A stretch of 64,000 nucleotides of DNA from Desertivirga arenae (GCF_017355785.1 NZ_JAFEWE010000005.1:310001-374000); one strand, 5' to 3'; counted from the first letter of the stretch, positions 27,291 through 36,115 are shown. Notes: a model not told the origin generated them from the sequence alone. A program made the numbers and translations.

Positions 27291-28328
27291 ATGAAAAAAG
27301 ATTCTGAAAAAGTTGATCTGCGCACTTTAGCTAAGCAGTTGAATTTGTCTGTCTCGACCGTATCAAGGGCATTGAATGATAGTTACGAGGTAAGTCCGGT
27401 TACCAAAGAGAGGGTTTGCGAACTAGCCAGGAAGTTAAACTATCAGCCTAACCCCTATGCAAAAATGCTGAAGGAAAAGAGCACTAAGACGATTGCGGTA
27501 GTTATTCCTGAGATTGAAAACAGCTTTTTTGCTGCCTCCATAGATGGCATTCATAGTGTAGCCAATCAGTATGGGTATCATGTTCTGATCTACATCACTC
27601 AGGATAGTCACGATAGGGAAACAGCAATTATTAAACTCTTGTCGGGAGGAAGAGTGGATGGGGTGCTAATTTCTCTATCATTAGATGCCAAAGAACTGGA
27701 TCATCTTTCCTGCCTTACTTCTGATATTCCTTTTGTATTGTTTAACCGGGTTGGGGTAGACGGACCTTCCTCATTCAGTCGTGTAACAGCTGATGACTTT
27801 GATGCCGGCTTTAAGGCTGGTCAACACCTGTTAGAGCAGGGATTTAAAAATATTCTCTACTTGGGTATTTCACCTAATACATCAACTGATACCGCGCGCA
27901 GGCAGGGGCTTTTACATGCGCTGGTACGGAACAATGACGTGAATTATGAGATGATGTATTGCAACCAGCAAACCAGGGAGGAGAATTTACAGGAGATAAA
28001 GAAAAAGTTGCATTCTGCCCAGTTCGATTCAGTTTTTGTCTCAGTTGAAAACCTGGTCCTCCCCTGTTATGAAGCTTGCGCAGAATTAGGATTGAAAATT
28101 CCCCAGGATTTAGGCATACTTGCCTTTTCAAACTCTCCTGCTACCGCTGTTTTCAATCCAGCCTTAACAACCGTCGTACTTCCTGCCCGCGAAATTGCAG
28201 TACTGGCGACTCAAAATCTGATTTTTCTGCTAAAAGGGAAACCCGACAATGTAAAACAGAACGAGCGCTTACCTTCAAAACTTATTGTTCGTGCCTCAAC
28301 GATAAAAAAGCATTCAACAAAAAAATAG
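27291..28328 (+). CDS. LacI-family transcriptional regulator
   Basis: A 345-residue LacI/GalR protein. The N-terminal helix-turn-helix is DLRTLAKQLNLSVSTVSRALN (about 9-29) with hinge sequence NPYAKMLKEKSTKTIAVVIPE, followed by a periplasmic-binding-protein-like sensor domain (SFFAASIDGIH, GGRVDGVLISLS, DDFDAGFKAGQHL, TTVVLPAREIAVLA). Such proteins bind palindromic operators and respond to a sugar or sugar phosphate. It lies downstream of the PL11/hydrolase genes and may control them or sugar metabolism elsewhere. It has its own terminator shared with the convergent outer membrane protein gene. Confidence 0.95.
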   Translation: MKKDSEKVDLRTLAKQLNLSVSTVSRALNDSYEVSPVTKERVCELARKLNYQPNPYAKMLKEKSTKTIAVVIPEIENSFFAASIDGIHSVANQYGYHVLIYITQDSHDRETAIIKLLSGGRVDGVLISLSLDAKELDHLSCLTSDIPFVLFNRVGVDGPSSFSRVTADDFDAGFKAGQHLLEQGFKNILYLGISPNTSTDTARRQGLLHALVRNNDVNYEMMYCNQQTREENLQEIKKKLHSAQFDSVFVSVENLVLPCYEACAELGLKIPQDLGILAFSNSPATAVFNPALTTVVLPAREIAVLATQNLIFLLKGKPDNVKQNERLPSKLIVRASTIKKHSTKK

Positions 28329-28352
28329 GAGCCCTTTTGGAGCTCCTATTTT
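28323..28352. terminator. Bidirectional terminator
   Basis: Arms AAATAGGAGC (28323-28332) and GCTCCTATTT (28342-28351) form a 10-base-pair stem around a 9-base loop. T or A runs flank both sides, so it stops the rightward LacI gene and the leftward outer membrane protein gene. Confidence 0.88.
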
Positions 28353-28368
28353 CATACGCTTGATTTTC

Positions 28369-28986
28369 CTAGAAGTGGAACTGAACACCAATTTGTGGGG
28401 TAAAGAAACTCGTACCTACAGCGAAAGTTTCTCTTCCTGCTCCTTTGATTTTATCGTCATTCTTATCTTTCACAGTTAGGTTGTTGTAAGATGCGCCCGC
28501 GAAAGAGAATTCAATTGCAACCTTTTTTGTTGGAAAATAAGCAAAACCCGGAGAAAGAGCCACCCCAATAGAAGTTGATGTGCCTGTTTTATCACCAGCT
28601 TCACCATTTGCGTCAGTAGCTTTCACAGTACCGAAGGCCATTGGTACAGCTGCCTGACCGAAAAATTTAAACTGCTCAGAGAGGTTTACGTAGTAACGTC
28701 CAAAAGGACTAACAACAAAGGCTTCATTTTGGCCCGAAGAGCTTGCGCCAGCTATTTTGGAATAGTTATATCCAATTCCTGTACCTACAGCAATATTATT
28801 AGCTACAAAATAACCAATGTTAGGAACTAAAGAAAGATTCTCTGCAGCCTTTGCTCCTGAAGCATCCGATTTTGAAGATGTATAAGAAGCTGTACCGCCA
28901 ACAATGATTTTTCCTTTTTCGGTCTGAGCTTTCGAAGAAAATGCAAGACCTGATAATAATGCGATTGATAAAATTAACTTTTTCAT
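28369..28986 (-). CDS. Outer membrane beta-barrel protein
   Basis: A 205-residue exported protein (signal MKKLILSIALLSGLAFSSKAQ) of the small 8-stranded outer membrane barrel type. Alternating hydrophobic strands (IIVGGTASYTSS, NIAVGTGIGYNYS, PFGRYYVNLSEQFKFFGQA, VALSPGFAYF) and the final TPQIGVQFHF ending in aromatic Phe are typical. It is transcribed from a strong promoter at 29025-29054 that is spanned by an inverted repeat, opposite a TetR gene, so TetR is the likely regulator. Role is unknown, perhaps envelope stability. Confidence 0.87.
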   Translation of the reverse strand: MKKLILSIALLSGLAFSSKAQTEKGKIIVGGTASYTSSKSDASGAKAAENLSLVPNIGYFVANNIAVGTGIGYNYSKIAGASSSGQNEAFVVSPFGRYYVNLSEQFKFFGQAAVPMAFGTVKATDANGEAGDKTGTSTSIGVALSPGFAYFPTKKVAIEFSFAGASYNNLTVKDKNDDKIKGAGRETFAVGTSFFTPQIGVQFHF

Positions 28987-29012
28987 ATTTTCTAAATTTT
29001 AGTATTAGTCTA

Positions 29013-29037
29013 TCGACTATGAAACAAAATTAGTCGA
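29013..29037. promoter_or_regulatory. Candidate operator over the outer membrane protein promoter
   Basis: TCGACTA (29013-29019) and TAGTCGA (29031-29037) form a perfect 7-base inverted repeat with an 11-base spacer, which contains most of the -7 element of the leftward promoter. A further half-site TAGTC is at 29006-29010 and AGTCGA touches the start of the TetR gene at 29282-29287. Position and symmetry suit a TetR-type repressor. Confidence 0.55.
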
Positions 29038-29054
29038 ATATTCCATCAAATCAA
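29025..29054 (-). promoter_or_regulatory. Bacteroidota-type promoter of the outer membrane protein gene
   Basis: Read leftward, TTG (29054-29052) is followed after 19 bases by TAATTTTG (29032-29025), a perfect TAnnTTTG with the same spacing as the tRNA promoter at 1677-1706. The start codon is 39 bases further on. Confidence 0.78.
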
Positions 29055-29286
29055 TACGGGCTGCAATCTTACAAACAAGGAAAAAATACAATTAGCTGAT
29101 CTATAAGCAAAGCAATTTTAGAATGACTTTTTTCTTACTCAGCTTTGACTATATCGCTCTAGTAGATTTTAAGTAATAACTTATACACATCCATAAATAA
29201 TTCTTATATTTATTGAAAAGGCAAACGATTACTGCTGTTTTCCCGTTAACACTTATAAAAAGTAGAATAATAAATCCATTCAGTCG

Positions 29287-29883
29287 ATGAATCCAAATCA
29301 AAGAGATGAAAAAATAATACAGGAGATATTAGTAGCAGCCAGGAATGTCTTCACTCAATACGGATTCAAAAAGGCGACTATGGAGGATGTTGCAAAAGCT
29401 ACAGGTAAAGGGAAGAGCACTTTGTATTATTACTACCCGGGCAAGACTGAGCTTTACGAGGCTGTAGTGCGGGATGAAGTAGAAAAGCATATTAAGGCCA
29501 TCCGGGAGGAGGTCAATAAGGCTATAGGATCTGAGGGCAAACTAAAAGCCCTTTTATCTAAGCGACTGGAATTAAAAAAGCAGATGCAAAACCTTGGGCA
29601 CGTTATACAAGAGAGCATGTTTGACAACTTCGACACCTTTTGCCGTATCAAACAAGAGTTTGAAGAGACACAGGTAGGATTTGTAAAAGAAATTGTTCTT
29701 GGCGGTATTCAGCTAGGTGAATTTAAAAAGCTTTCGGCGGAGGAAATAAGTTTCTTTTCCCATTGGGTAATCGCAGGTTTTAGCAGCCTTTCACAACCCA
29801 TATACCCCTCACAATGGCTGAAGGAAACAGATGAATTTTGTGATAAAGTAGTGGGTTTTATTATTGAGGGGGTAAAAAAATAA
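29287..29883 (+). CDS. TetR-family transcriptional regulator
   Basis: A 198-residue regulator. The DNA-binding domain (about 8-55) has NVFTQYGFKKATMEDVAKATGKGKSTLYYYYPGKTELYEAV, a textbook TetR helix-turn-helix with the YYYYPGK turn. The C-terminal helical ligand domain is not diagnostic of a ligand. It is divergent from the outer membrane protein gene and separated by 300 bases carrying an inverted repeat, and it converges with the LytTR gene with only 5 bases between. It probably represses the barrel gene and itself. Confidence 0.93.
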   Translation: MNPNQRDEKIIQEILVAARNVFTQYGFKKATMEDVAKATGKGKSTLYYYYPGKTELYEAVVRDEVEKHIKAIREEVNKAIGSEGKLKALLSKRLELKKQMQNLGHVIQESMFDNFDTFCRIKQEFEETQVGFVKEIVLGGIQLGEFKKLSAEEISFFSHWVIAGFSSLSQPIYPSQWLKETDEFCDKVVGFIIEGVKK

Positions 29884-29888
29884 TAATC

Positions 29889-30653
29889 CTACTGATCCAA
29901 CCATGCTTTAAATAGAGGGGTTCGTTGACTGCTTACAATAACTTCTTCATTTAATCCGGGTTCCAGTACCAGCTTAAGTCGCCCCTTAAAATAAGGGTGA
30001 ATTTCCTTAGCCGAATCGATATGAATTATAAGTTTCCGATTGACATGAAAAAACCACGTGGGATCTAAAAGTTGAATAAGTTCTTCCAGCGAATAATCAA
30101 CAGGATATTGATATCCATCTCGGGTTACCAGGAGATTCAATTTATCATGAGAATAGAAATAGGCGATTTCCTCTACCTTTATAGCCTTTATTTTTGCGCC
30201 GAGCTTTACCATAAACCTTGATTTGTAAGTGATATTTCGCGCATTCATCATACTGATAAAACCGTCTATTTTTGGTTCGGTCAGAGGCCTGGCGCTGCCC
30301 TTCATTTCCTCCAGTTTTTGCAAGCTTTGTTCCAGCATTGAATATTTAACCGGTTTAAGAAGATAATCTATACTGTGATATTGGAATGCTTTCAATGCGT
30401 ATTCCTCATAGGCCGTACAAAAAATCACAGGGCACTTTACCTTAGCTTTTTTAAATATATCAAAGCAAAGCCCATCAGCAAGGTGTATATCCGTCAGGAT
30501 CAGATCAGGCAAGACATTAGCAAGAAGCCACTCCGCTGCTTCCTCGACAGAAGGGATAATAGCCATAACCTGAACTTCTCTGTTATATTCATTCAACAGC
30601 TTTACCAAACGTTCTGCGGCTAATGGTTCGTCTTCAAATATTAAAACCCGCAT
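29889..30653 (-). CDS. LytTR-family response regulator
   Basis: A 254-residue response regulator with receiver domain (FEDEP at 6-10, phospho-acceptor D55 in LILTDIHLADG, Lys in LLKPVKYSML) and a C-terminal LytTR DNA-binding domain (about 145-250; MVKLGAKIKAIKVEEIAYFYS, FFHVNRKLIIHID, VIVSSQRTPLFKAWLDQ). LytTR regulators bind direct repeats and often control envelope genes. The gene starts 23 bases after the kinase stop, in one leftward operon with the kinase and a secreted triple-repeat protein. Confidence 0.93.
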   Translation of the reverse strand: MRVLIFEDEPLAAERLVKLLNEYNREVQVMAIIPSVEEAAEWLLANVLPDLILTDIHLADGLCFDIFKKAKVKCPVIFCTAYEEYALKAFQYHSIDYLLKPVKYSMLEQSLQKLEEMKGSARPLTEPKIDGFISMMNARNITYKSRFMVKLGAKIKAIKVEEIAYFYSHDKLNLLVTRDGYQYPVDYSLEELIQLLDPTWFFHVNRKLIIHIDSAKEIHPYFKGRLKLVLEPGLNEEVIVSSQRTPLFKAWLDQ

Positions 30654-30676
30654 TATTTATTCCTTTTCTTGTGTTC

Positions 30677-31723
30677 TTAATACATTTCCAAAAGTGGTAA
30701 ACTAACTTTAAAGTGAGCACTATCCTCCCCCACTTCTACTTGCATATCTGAGAGGTAAGCATACCTCTTACGTATGTTTTCCAGTCCTGTTTTGATCATC
30801 CCTGTTTCCACTGTAGCTTTAGGTTGAAAGGTATTTTGCACCAACAACCGGTTATCCCCTAGCATATAGATGCCGACAAATAAAGGATTATAAACCGAGA
30901 TCTTATTATGCTTTATTACATTTTCCACTAGCAATTGTAGTGTAAGAGGCGGGATACAAACCCCGTCAGATAAATTATTGGGAATAGAAATTTCAAATAT
31001 CAATTGTTCTCCAAATCGCTTTTTTAAAAGAAAAATGTAGGAATGAATGAATTCAACCTCAACGTTAAGGGGCACCAGTTCCTCGCTTTTGTAACGTAGA
31101 ACATAACGGTAAACATCTGCAAACCTGTCAAGAAAGTCTTGAGCCACTTGTGGATTTAATTCTATAAGTGAGGATAATACATTTAAATTATTAAATAAAA
31201 AGTGCGGATCCAGCTGCATCTTAAGCGACTCTAACTGAGTGCGTAAATTCTCCTCCCGCAACAGATCAGACTGCAAATGCGCCTTTTTCCATTTATTCAT
31301 AAAATACAAAGCAAAATTGATGGACAGTACAGGAATGATAAAAAGCAGGCCGTAAACGTTCAACACCAGCATCTGCTCGACAGCAGGTCTTTCTGAGCTC
31401 TGCACTTTAAATAAATAATAGGTAGAATTAATACACCCCAAAGAATAAACACAACTTAATAGAAGCTGGGTAAAAAAACGCTTTGTAGTTGGCCCTGCCC
31501 AGGGCAACCAACGATCCAGTAGATTAAACAAATAATTGTTACCAATCCAAAGCAGAGTAAGAACTGTAATAATCCAAAGAAATGCAACAAGATAATAGAG
31601 TTCGACACTTGCCTTGATTAAGCTAAACCCTAAAGAAAAGATGAGGAGTACTCCAATAAAGCAAGCAAAGGCAAAGAATCTCCCGTCACTTTTATCCTGA
31701 TCTGATTTACCTGGCTTTAACAT
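30677..31723 (-). CDS. LytS/YehU-type sensor histidine kinase
   Basis: A 348-residue membrane kinase. Starting at the ATG at 31721-31723 puts the start codon on the last base of the previous stop (TAATG), the sign of translational coupling; an upstream ATG at 31804 would add 27 residues that only read through the coding end of the neighbour. Four hydrophobic segments fill about residues 17-135. A coiled stretch (KKAHLQSDLLREENLRTQLE) leads to the His_kinase domain with QLDPHFLFNNLNVLSSL (phospho-accepting His) and HATPase blocks LLVENVIKHNK and TGLENIRKRY. Partner of the LytTR regulator downstream. Confidence 0.92.
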   Translation of the reverse strand: MLKPGKSDQDKSDGRFFAFACFIGVLLIFSLGFSLIKASVELYYLVAFLWIITVLTLLWIGNNYLFNLLDRWLPWAGPTTKRFFTQLLLSCVYSLGCINSTYYLFKVQSSERPAVEQMLVLNVYGLLFIIPVLSINFALYFMNKWKKAHLQSDLLREENLRTQLESLKMQLDPHFLFNNLNVLSSLIELNPQVAQDFLDRFADVYRYVLRYKSEELVPLNVEVEFIHSYIFLLKKRFGEQLIFEISIPNNLSDGVCIPPLTLQLLVENVIKHNKISVYNPLFVGIYMLGDNRLLVQNTFQPKATVETGMIKTGLENIRKRYAYLSDMQVEVGEDSAHFKVSLPLLEMY

Positions 31724-32952
31724 TACTTGAATGAAATCTCCCTGACTTTTGACCAGGGAATGTATCTGTGCTTTGAATTTACCAGCAAAACAACAATTCC
31801 CCAATTATTACTTGTAACATCATTATGATTGTGTAAAGTCAACACTTTTTCATCTTTTAATGTAACTCTAGACTCCTGGTCACTGATAACTTTTATATTG
31901 CTTATATAATTAAAAGGAATCTGATAACTTATGCTATTACTCCTGCCTTCTAATAGCTCAACGTTCCATTGCTCATCCAGATCGAAAATACAATTACCTT
32001 TAACTACTTCCCCTTCGTTAGTTTTTACGACCGCATATATTCTCTTGGGTGAACGGTAAGAGGCGTACCCGAGATCTTTCGGCATTTTGGAGAATCGGAC
32101 AGAGTTAAAGGCTTCCCAATCAACAATAGCCCTTCCCCAAGCAGGGTGCATTACTACTATTCCGTGATTTGAGGCATTAACATCCCTGTTATTTTTCAGA
32201 AAGACCTTTTTTTCAGAATCAAACTTGATTATAGCCCCCTTGTCTCTTTTTTCTATGGAAGCAATCATATTAAAGGGATATTCTGTATCTGTCCTTTCAA
32301 CATCATTAAGTTTACCTTCGAGCCGCTGGCTCGTAAGGAACTTAATCTTATCCCACTGGATAAATCCACTTAGCTCCCCCTGGCTCGTCGAGATGGTGCC
32401 ATAAAGAAGATCAGCATTGAAAGGATTGAAGTTATCTGGAGAAGATTTGAAAATTACGCGACTAATCGAATTCCAGGCAACTTTTCTAGACTGAGGACTA
32501 AAAACAGTAATATCCTTACCTAAATGGCGGTTTTCCCTGCTATCAGTAACTACTCTCAACTTAGAGCCATTCTTGAGAAAAATTTGAGCATCCATCGCCC
32601 CTGTAACATGTATTGAGGCTATATCACCGAAACGACATAGTAGCTCCGTCCTTCTTTCAGGCAATTTATCCTTCCATAAGTTCATGAACTCCCAGTCAAT
32701 CCCCTCGTCCTGATCACTTAGCGCATTGATCTGATTTCGGGTAAGATATTTTAGAGCATACTGTTCTTTCTTCGAAACAAGTAAAATATCAGTCCAAAGC
32801 AATTGCCCTCCACTCCACCGAACTGCTCCACTTACGATACTACGGTCCTTCAAAATCACGTCGGCGTAAATAATTCCTTCATATTGGCCTTTAGCTACCT
32901 TAGTAAGAGACAGCAGAATTAACAAGAGGAAGCACCGAAAAAAACAAACCAT
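31723..32952 (-). CDS. Secreted protein with three tandem beta-rich repeats, unknown
   Basis: I recognise no named family. With the ATG at 32950-32952 it has 409 residues and a signal peptide (CFFRCFLLLILLSLTKVAKGQ); an earlier ATG at 32994 adds 14 residues before the signal. The mature part repeats a unit of about 110-130 residues three times. Each unit begins with a G-rich strand pair (SGAVRWSGGQLLW; GTISTSQGELSGFIQW; YAVVKTNEGEVVKGNCIF) and ends with a conserved block (LGKDITVFSPQSRKVAWNSI; HGIVVMHPAWGRAIVDWEAF; WGIVVLLVNSKHRYIPWSKV). It is translationally coupled to a LytS-type kinase, suggesting it is a periplasmic or surface input to that sensor, an inference from position. Confidence 0.75.
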   Translation of the reverse strand: MVCFFRCFLLLILLSLTKVAKGQYEGIIYADVILKDRSIVSGAVRWSGGQLLWTDILLVSKKEQYALKYLTRNQINALSDQDEGIDWEFMNLWKDKLPERRTELLCRFGDIASIHVTGAMDAQIFLKNGSKLRVVTDSRENRHLGKDITVFSPQSRKVAWNSISRVIFKSSPDNFNPFNADLLYGTISTSQGELSGFIQWDKIKFLTSQRLEGKLNDVERTDTEYPFNMIASIEKRDKGAIIKFDSEKKVFLKNNRDVNASNHGIVVMHPAWGRAIVDWEAFNSVRFSKMPKDLGYASYRSPKRIYAVVKTNEGEVVKGNCIFDLDEQWNVELLEGRSNSISYQIPFNYISNIKVISDQESRVTLKDEKVLTLHNHNDVTSNNWGIVVLLVNSKHRYIPWSKVREISFK

Positions 32953-33103
32953 AACATGCACTAGTTCCAGGGCGGAAAGTATTGAAAAGAACAAATAAAA
33001 ACAAGGAAGAGCAGATGAAGCCAGACTTTGAACTAATAAAAGAGGAATAAGAGGGAATGAATACCCACCTTACTCCTTTTAATTTTTTTTTAATATCTGT
33101 CTC

Positions 33104-33111
33104 TACCTTTG
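33104..33111 (+). promoter_or_regulatory. -7 element of the lipoprotein/antiporter unit
   Basis: TACCTTTG is a perfect TAnnTTTG match 45 bases before the ATG at 33157. It follows an A/T tract (33079-33094) but no clear TTG at -33. Confidence 0.55.
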
Positions 33112-33156
33112 TATCTAACCCATACTATCCAACAACACTAGTTAAAATTCATCTGA

Positions 33157-33717
33157 ATGAATATCAAGCCTCTTGTATTAATTCTTCTCATAACGCTAGT
33201 CTTTAATGCTTGCAGCTCTGATAACAAAATCAAAGCTATACAAGATTCTCTCGCGATCCGTGATAGCCTCATTGACTCATTAACAATCCAGCTGAAGATA
33301 AAAGAGGATTCACTTTTACTTCTTAAAAACGCTACAGATACAACAAAAGTTCTAACGGATACTGCAGGAGATTATAAGCCTGAATTGATTGGCCGCTGGA
33401 CCGTGAGCATGCAATGTATTGAAACATCATGCGAAGGTTCAGCAATAGGAGATGTTAAAAATGAACAATGGGAAATTTCTTACGAAGGAACGTCTATTGT
33501 TGCCAAAGTCCTTAACCAGAAAGAAGTTACCAGAACGTATAAAGGAGTTTTCAGGAATGAACATATTGAACTAAAAAACCTGGAAGCGACGGCTAATACC
33601 CAAATGATCGTAACTCTTCAGCAAAAGAATAGTGAAGGATCTCTGGAGGGTATTCGTGAGATAATAAAAGCAGATGATTGCCGCATTCGGTACTCGGTAA
33701 AACTGACAAAGCTGTAA
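33157..33717 (+). CDS. Lipoprotein of unknown function
   Basis: A 186-residue lipoprotein with signal ending VFNAC (about Cys 19). A short coiled coil follows (IKAIQDSLAIRDSLIDSLTIQL, with DSL repeats at heptad spacing), then a beta-rich C-terminal domain (LIGRWTVSMQCIETSCEGSAIG) of about 110 residues that looks like a lipocalin-like or DUF-type fold. A pair of Cys (MQCIETSC) could form a disulfide. It is 19 bases upstream of the cation/proton antiporter and likely co-transcribed. No function is visible. Confidence 0.72.
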   Translation: MNIKPLVLILLITLVFNACSSDNKIKAIQDSLAIRDSLIDSLTIQLKIKEDSLLLLKNATDTTKVLTDTAGDYKPELIGRWTVSMQCIETSCEGSAIGDVKNEQWEISYEGTSIVAKVLNQKEVTRTYKGVFRNEHIELKNLEATANTQMIVTLQQKNSEGSLEGIREIIKADDCRIRYSVKLTKL

Positions 33718-33736
33718 ACCTTTAACTACAATTAAA

Positions 33737-35884
33737 ATGTTGATCCTTTCTGCAGTTGATCTGTCACTTCCCTTACAAAATCCAGTGATTATTTTTTCAC
33801 TGGTTTTATTTATTATCCTTTTTGCACCAATACTTTTCGATAAGATCAGGATTCCGCATATCATTGGCCTTATCCTTTCAGGAATTGTAATCGGACCTTA
33901 CGGTCTAAACCTGCTCCTGCGCGATAGTAGCATTGTGTTATTTGGAACAGTTGGGCTACTTTATATAATGTTTACAGCGGCGCTGGAAATCGACATGGAG
34001 GAGTTTAAAAAAAACAAAATGAAAAGCCTGGTTTTCGGACTTTTCACCTTCATAATTCCACTCACCTTTGGTTCCCTATCAGCCTTTTATCTTTTGGGCT
34101 TCAATATTCCCGCATCTTTCTTAATTGGCAGTATGCTATCTACACATACTCTTCTGGCTTATCCTATTGTAAGCAAATACGGGATAGCACGAAATAAGGC
34201 TGTGACCCTCACTGTCGGGGGAACAATTATAGCCGATGTACTCGCTCTTTTAGTTCTTGCTGCTGTAACAGGAATGACTAAAGGGGATATCGGACCTTCC
34301 TTTTGGTTAAAGTTAGGCATCGGTTGCTTGCTGTTTGGAGCTGTTGTCTTTGTAATCTTCCCTTTAATCGCCAGGTGGTTCTTTAAAAATTATGAGAACC
34401 ACGTTTCACAGTACATATTCGTTCTGGCAATGGTATTTCTTGGTTCTTTTCTTGCGGAACTTGCAGGTCTTGAACCTATTATAGGAGCATTCCTTTCGGG
34501 CCTGGCACTGAACCGTTTTATCCCGCACGTCTCGCCTCTTATGAACAGGATCGACTTCATTGGCAATGCTATTTTTATTCCATTTTTCCTTATAGGAGTG
34601 GGCATGCTTGTAGATATTAGTGTACTTTTCAAAGGATTGGGAGCCATAAAAGTGGCAATTGTAATGATTATCTTGGCCGTAGCAACCAAGTTTATAGCTG
34701 CTTACATAACACAAAAATCATTTAAATTAAGTAATCTCGACCGTAACCTTATCTTCGGATTGAGCAATGCTAGAGTAGGTGCAACACTGGCCATCGTACT
34801 CGTTGGCTATAATATTATTCTTACAGAGACTGAAACAGGAGATCCAATTCGCTTATTAAGTGAAGATGTGTTAAATGGAACTATCCTTTTAATCCTCATA
34901 TCCTGTACTATTAGCTCCCTTGCTGTTGAGAAGGCTGCACAAAAACTTGCACTTAAGAATGAAAACATCGGAGATAAGGATGAAAGTTCCACCGATCGTG
35001 TACTTGTATCTCTGGCCTATGAAGACACCGTTGGTGATCTGATAGATTTCGGACTGATGCTGAAGTCGGGCACAGACAGTGCTGATATTTACGCATTACA
35101 TGTGAATGGAGATGATAAAAGCGATTTAACGGCAGGAACATTTGGAAAAAAGCTTTTAAATAAAGCAACTGTACATGCGACAGCAACGGCAAGTCAGATC
35201 ATACCCTTAAACCGGCACGACGTTAACATAAGTCACGGGATAATTTACACCGCGAAAGAATACAACATTACCGACCTTGTAATTGGTTTGCATCGGAATG
35301 CTGAGGAAAATAATTTCTTCGGGCCTACAGCAGAGCCAATTCTAAAAAGGATAACTGAAACTGTCTACATTTACAAACCTTGCCAGCCCTTCAACACATT
35401 GAAAAAAATTCTGGTTGTAGTGCCCCCTAAAGCTGAATTTGAACCCGGCTTCCTGTATTGGTTTACTAAAGTGGTCAAAATATCCCGGGAAGCAGGCATC
35501 CCTCTCCATTTTTATGCAAATGCGGAGACCACCAACGAACTGAAACGCGCATCAGAAATAATGGAAGGATCTATTAAATTAGTATTTAATGAATTCGCGC
35601 GGTGGGAAGACTTTCTGATCTTTAGTCGCGAACTTAAGCAAGACGATCTTTTTGTAATTATAAGCTCAAGGCAGGCAAAGATATCTTATAATGAACAGCT
35701 CGGAAAGTTACCTTATTACTTAAGCAATTATTTTCAAGAGAATAGTTATATAATAATTTACCCCCGTCAACTCGAGCAGGGCGACCTTTCAGATATTCAA
35801 CATTCCAACTCCTATCTTGTACAAGCCTTTACAGATAAGATACAGGCAGTGGGACAAATAGGCAGCGTTTTTAAAAAACCTTGA
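33737..35884 (+). CDS. Cation/proton antiporter (CPA2 type) with universal-stress-like C-terminus
   Basis: A 715-residue inner-membrane exchanger. Residues about 15-400 hold 12-13 membrane segments of the Na+/H+ exchanger fold, including LFDKIRIPHIIGLILSGIVIGP, MLSTHTLLAYPIVSKYG and GLEPIIGAFLSGLALNRFIP. The C-terminal ~300 residues are soluble, with two blocks like universal stress domains (VLVSLAYEDTVGDLIDFGLM; LKKILVVVPPKAEFEPGF) and LVIGLHRNAEENNFFGPT, a nucleotide-binding-like turn. This architecture is common in Bacteroidota exchangers for Na+ or K+. It follows the lipoprotein gene closely. Ion specificity cannot be told. Confidence 0.92.
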   Translation: MLILSAVDLSLPLQNPVIIFSLVLFIILFAPILFDKIRIPHIIGLILSGIVIGPYGLNLLLRDSSIVLFGTVGLLYIMFTAALEIDMEEFKKNKMKSLVFGLFTFIIPLTFGSLSAFYLLGFNIPASFLIGSMLSTHTLLAYPIVSKYGIARNKAVTLTVGGTIIADVLALLVLAAVTGMTKGDIGPSFWLKLGIGCLLFGAVVFVIFPLIARWFFKNYENHVSQYIFVLAMVFLGSFLAELAGLEPIIGAFLSGLALNRFIPHVSPLMNRIDFIGNAIFIPFFLIGVGMLVDISVLFKGLGAIKVAIVMIILAVATKFIAAYITQKSFKLSNLDRNLIFGLSNARVGATLAIVLVGYNIILTETETGDPIRLLSEDVLNGTILLILISCTISSLAVEKAAQKLALKNENIGDKDESSTDRVLVSLAYEDTVGDLIDFGLMLKSGTDSADIYALHVNGDDKSDLTAGTFGKKLLNKATVHATATASQIIPLNRHDVNISHGIIYTAKEYNITDLVIGLHRNAEENNFFGPTAEPILKRITETVYIYKPCQPFNTLKKILVVVPPKAEFEPGFLYWFTKVVKISREAGIPLHFYANAETTNELKRASEIMEGSIKLVFNEFARWEDFLIFSRELKQDDLFVIISSRQAKISYNEQLGKLPYYLSNYFQENSYIIIYPRQLEQGDLSDIQHSNSYLVQAFTDKIQAVGQIGSVFKKP

Positions 35885-35911
35885 GAGGTTTAACTCTGTA
35901 CGATGAGGCTA

Positions 35912-35957
35912 CCAGGTTTGCAGTAATGGCACTGGCAATAGAACCGGACAAACCTGG
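35912..35957 (+). terminator. Inverted repeat after the antiporter gene
   Basis: CCAGGTTTG (35912-35920) and CAAACCTGG (35949-35957) pair perfectly across a 28-base loop, 28 bases after the antiporter stop. There is no T run behind it, so it may be a terminator without a tail or a 3' stabilising hairpin. The rest of the 299-base gap (35885-36183) is AT-rich with an A tract and no gene. Confidence 0.35.
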
Positions 35958-36079
35958 CAAAGCTTTCTAACATAGAACTACACCTGTCTACAAGCAAATG
36001 AAACTCTAAGCCTCCCCACCGAAAAAAACACAAAGAAACTAAAGAAAAACTATAAATAGCTTCTACGCTATCAGCTATT

Positions 36080-36115
36080 CAAAGGATGAAATAAAATGTT
36101 AAAAAAAAATTAAAA
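36080..36115 (+). repeat. A-tract upstream repeat, copy 1
   Basis: A 36-base sequence starting CAAAGGATGAAATAAAA and ending in TT-A9-TTAAAA recurs, with four differences, at 36577-36612. Both copies lie about 75-110 bases upstream of a rightward gene. It may be a promoter upstream element or protein-binding site. Confidence 0.5.

Noticed and set aside
31724-31804. Longer start for the LytS-type kinase
   Set aside because: The extra residues read through the end of the preceding gene in another frame; the TAATG overlap gives a better start.
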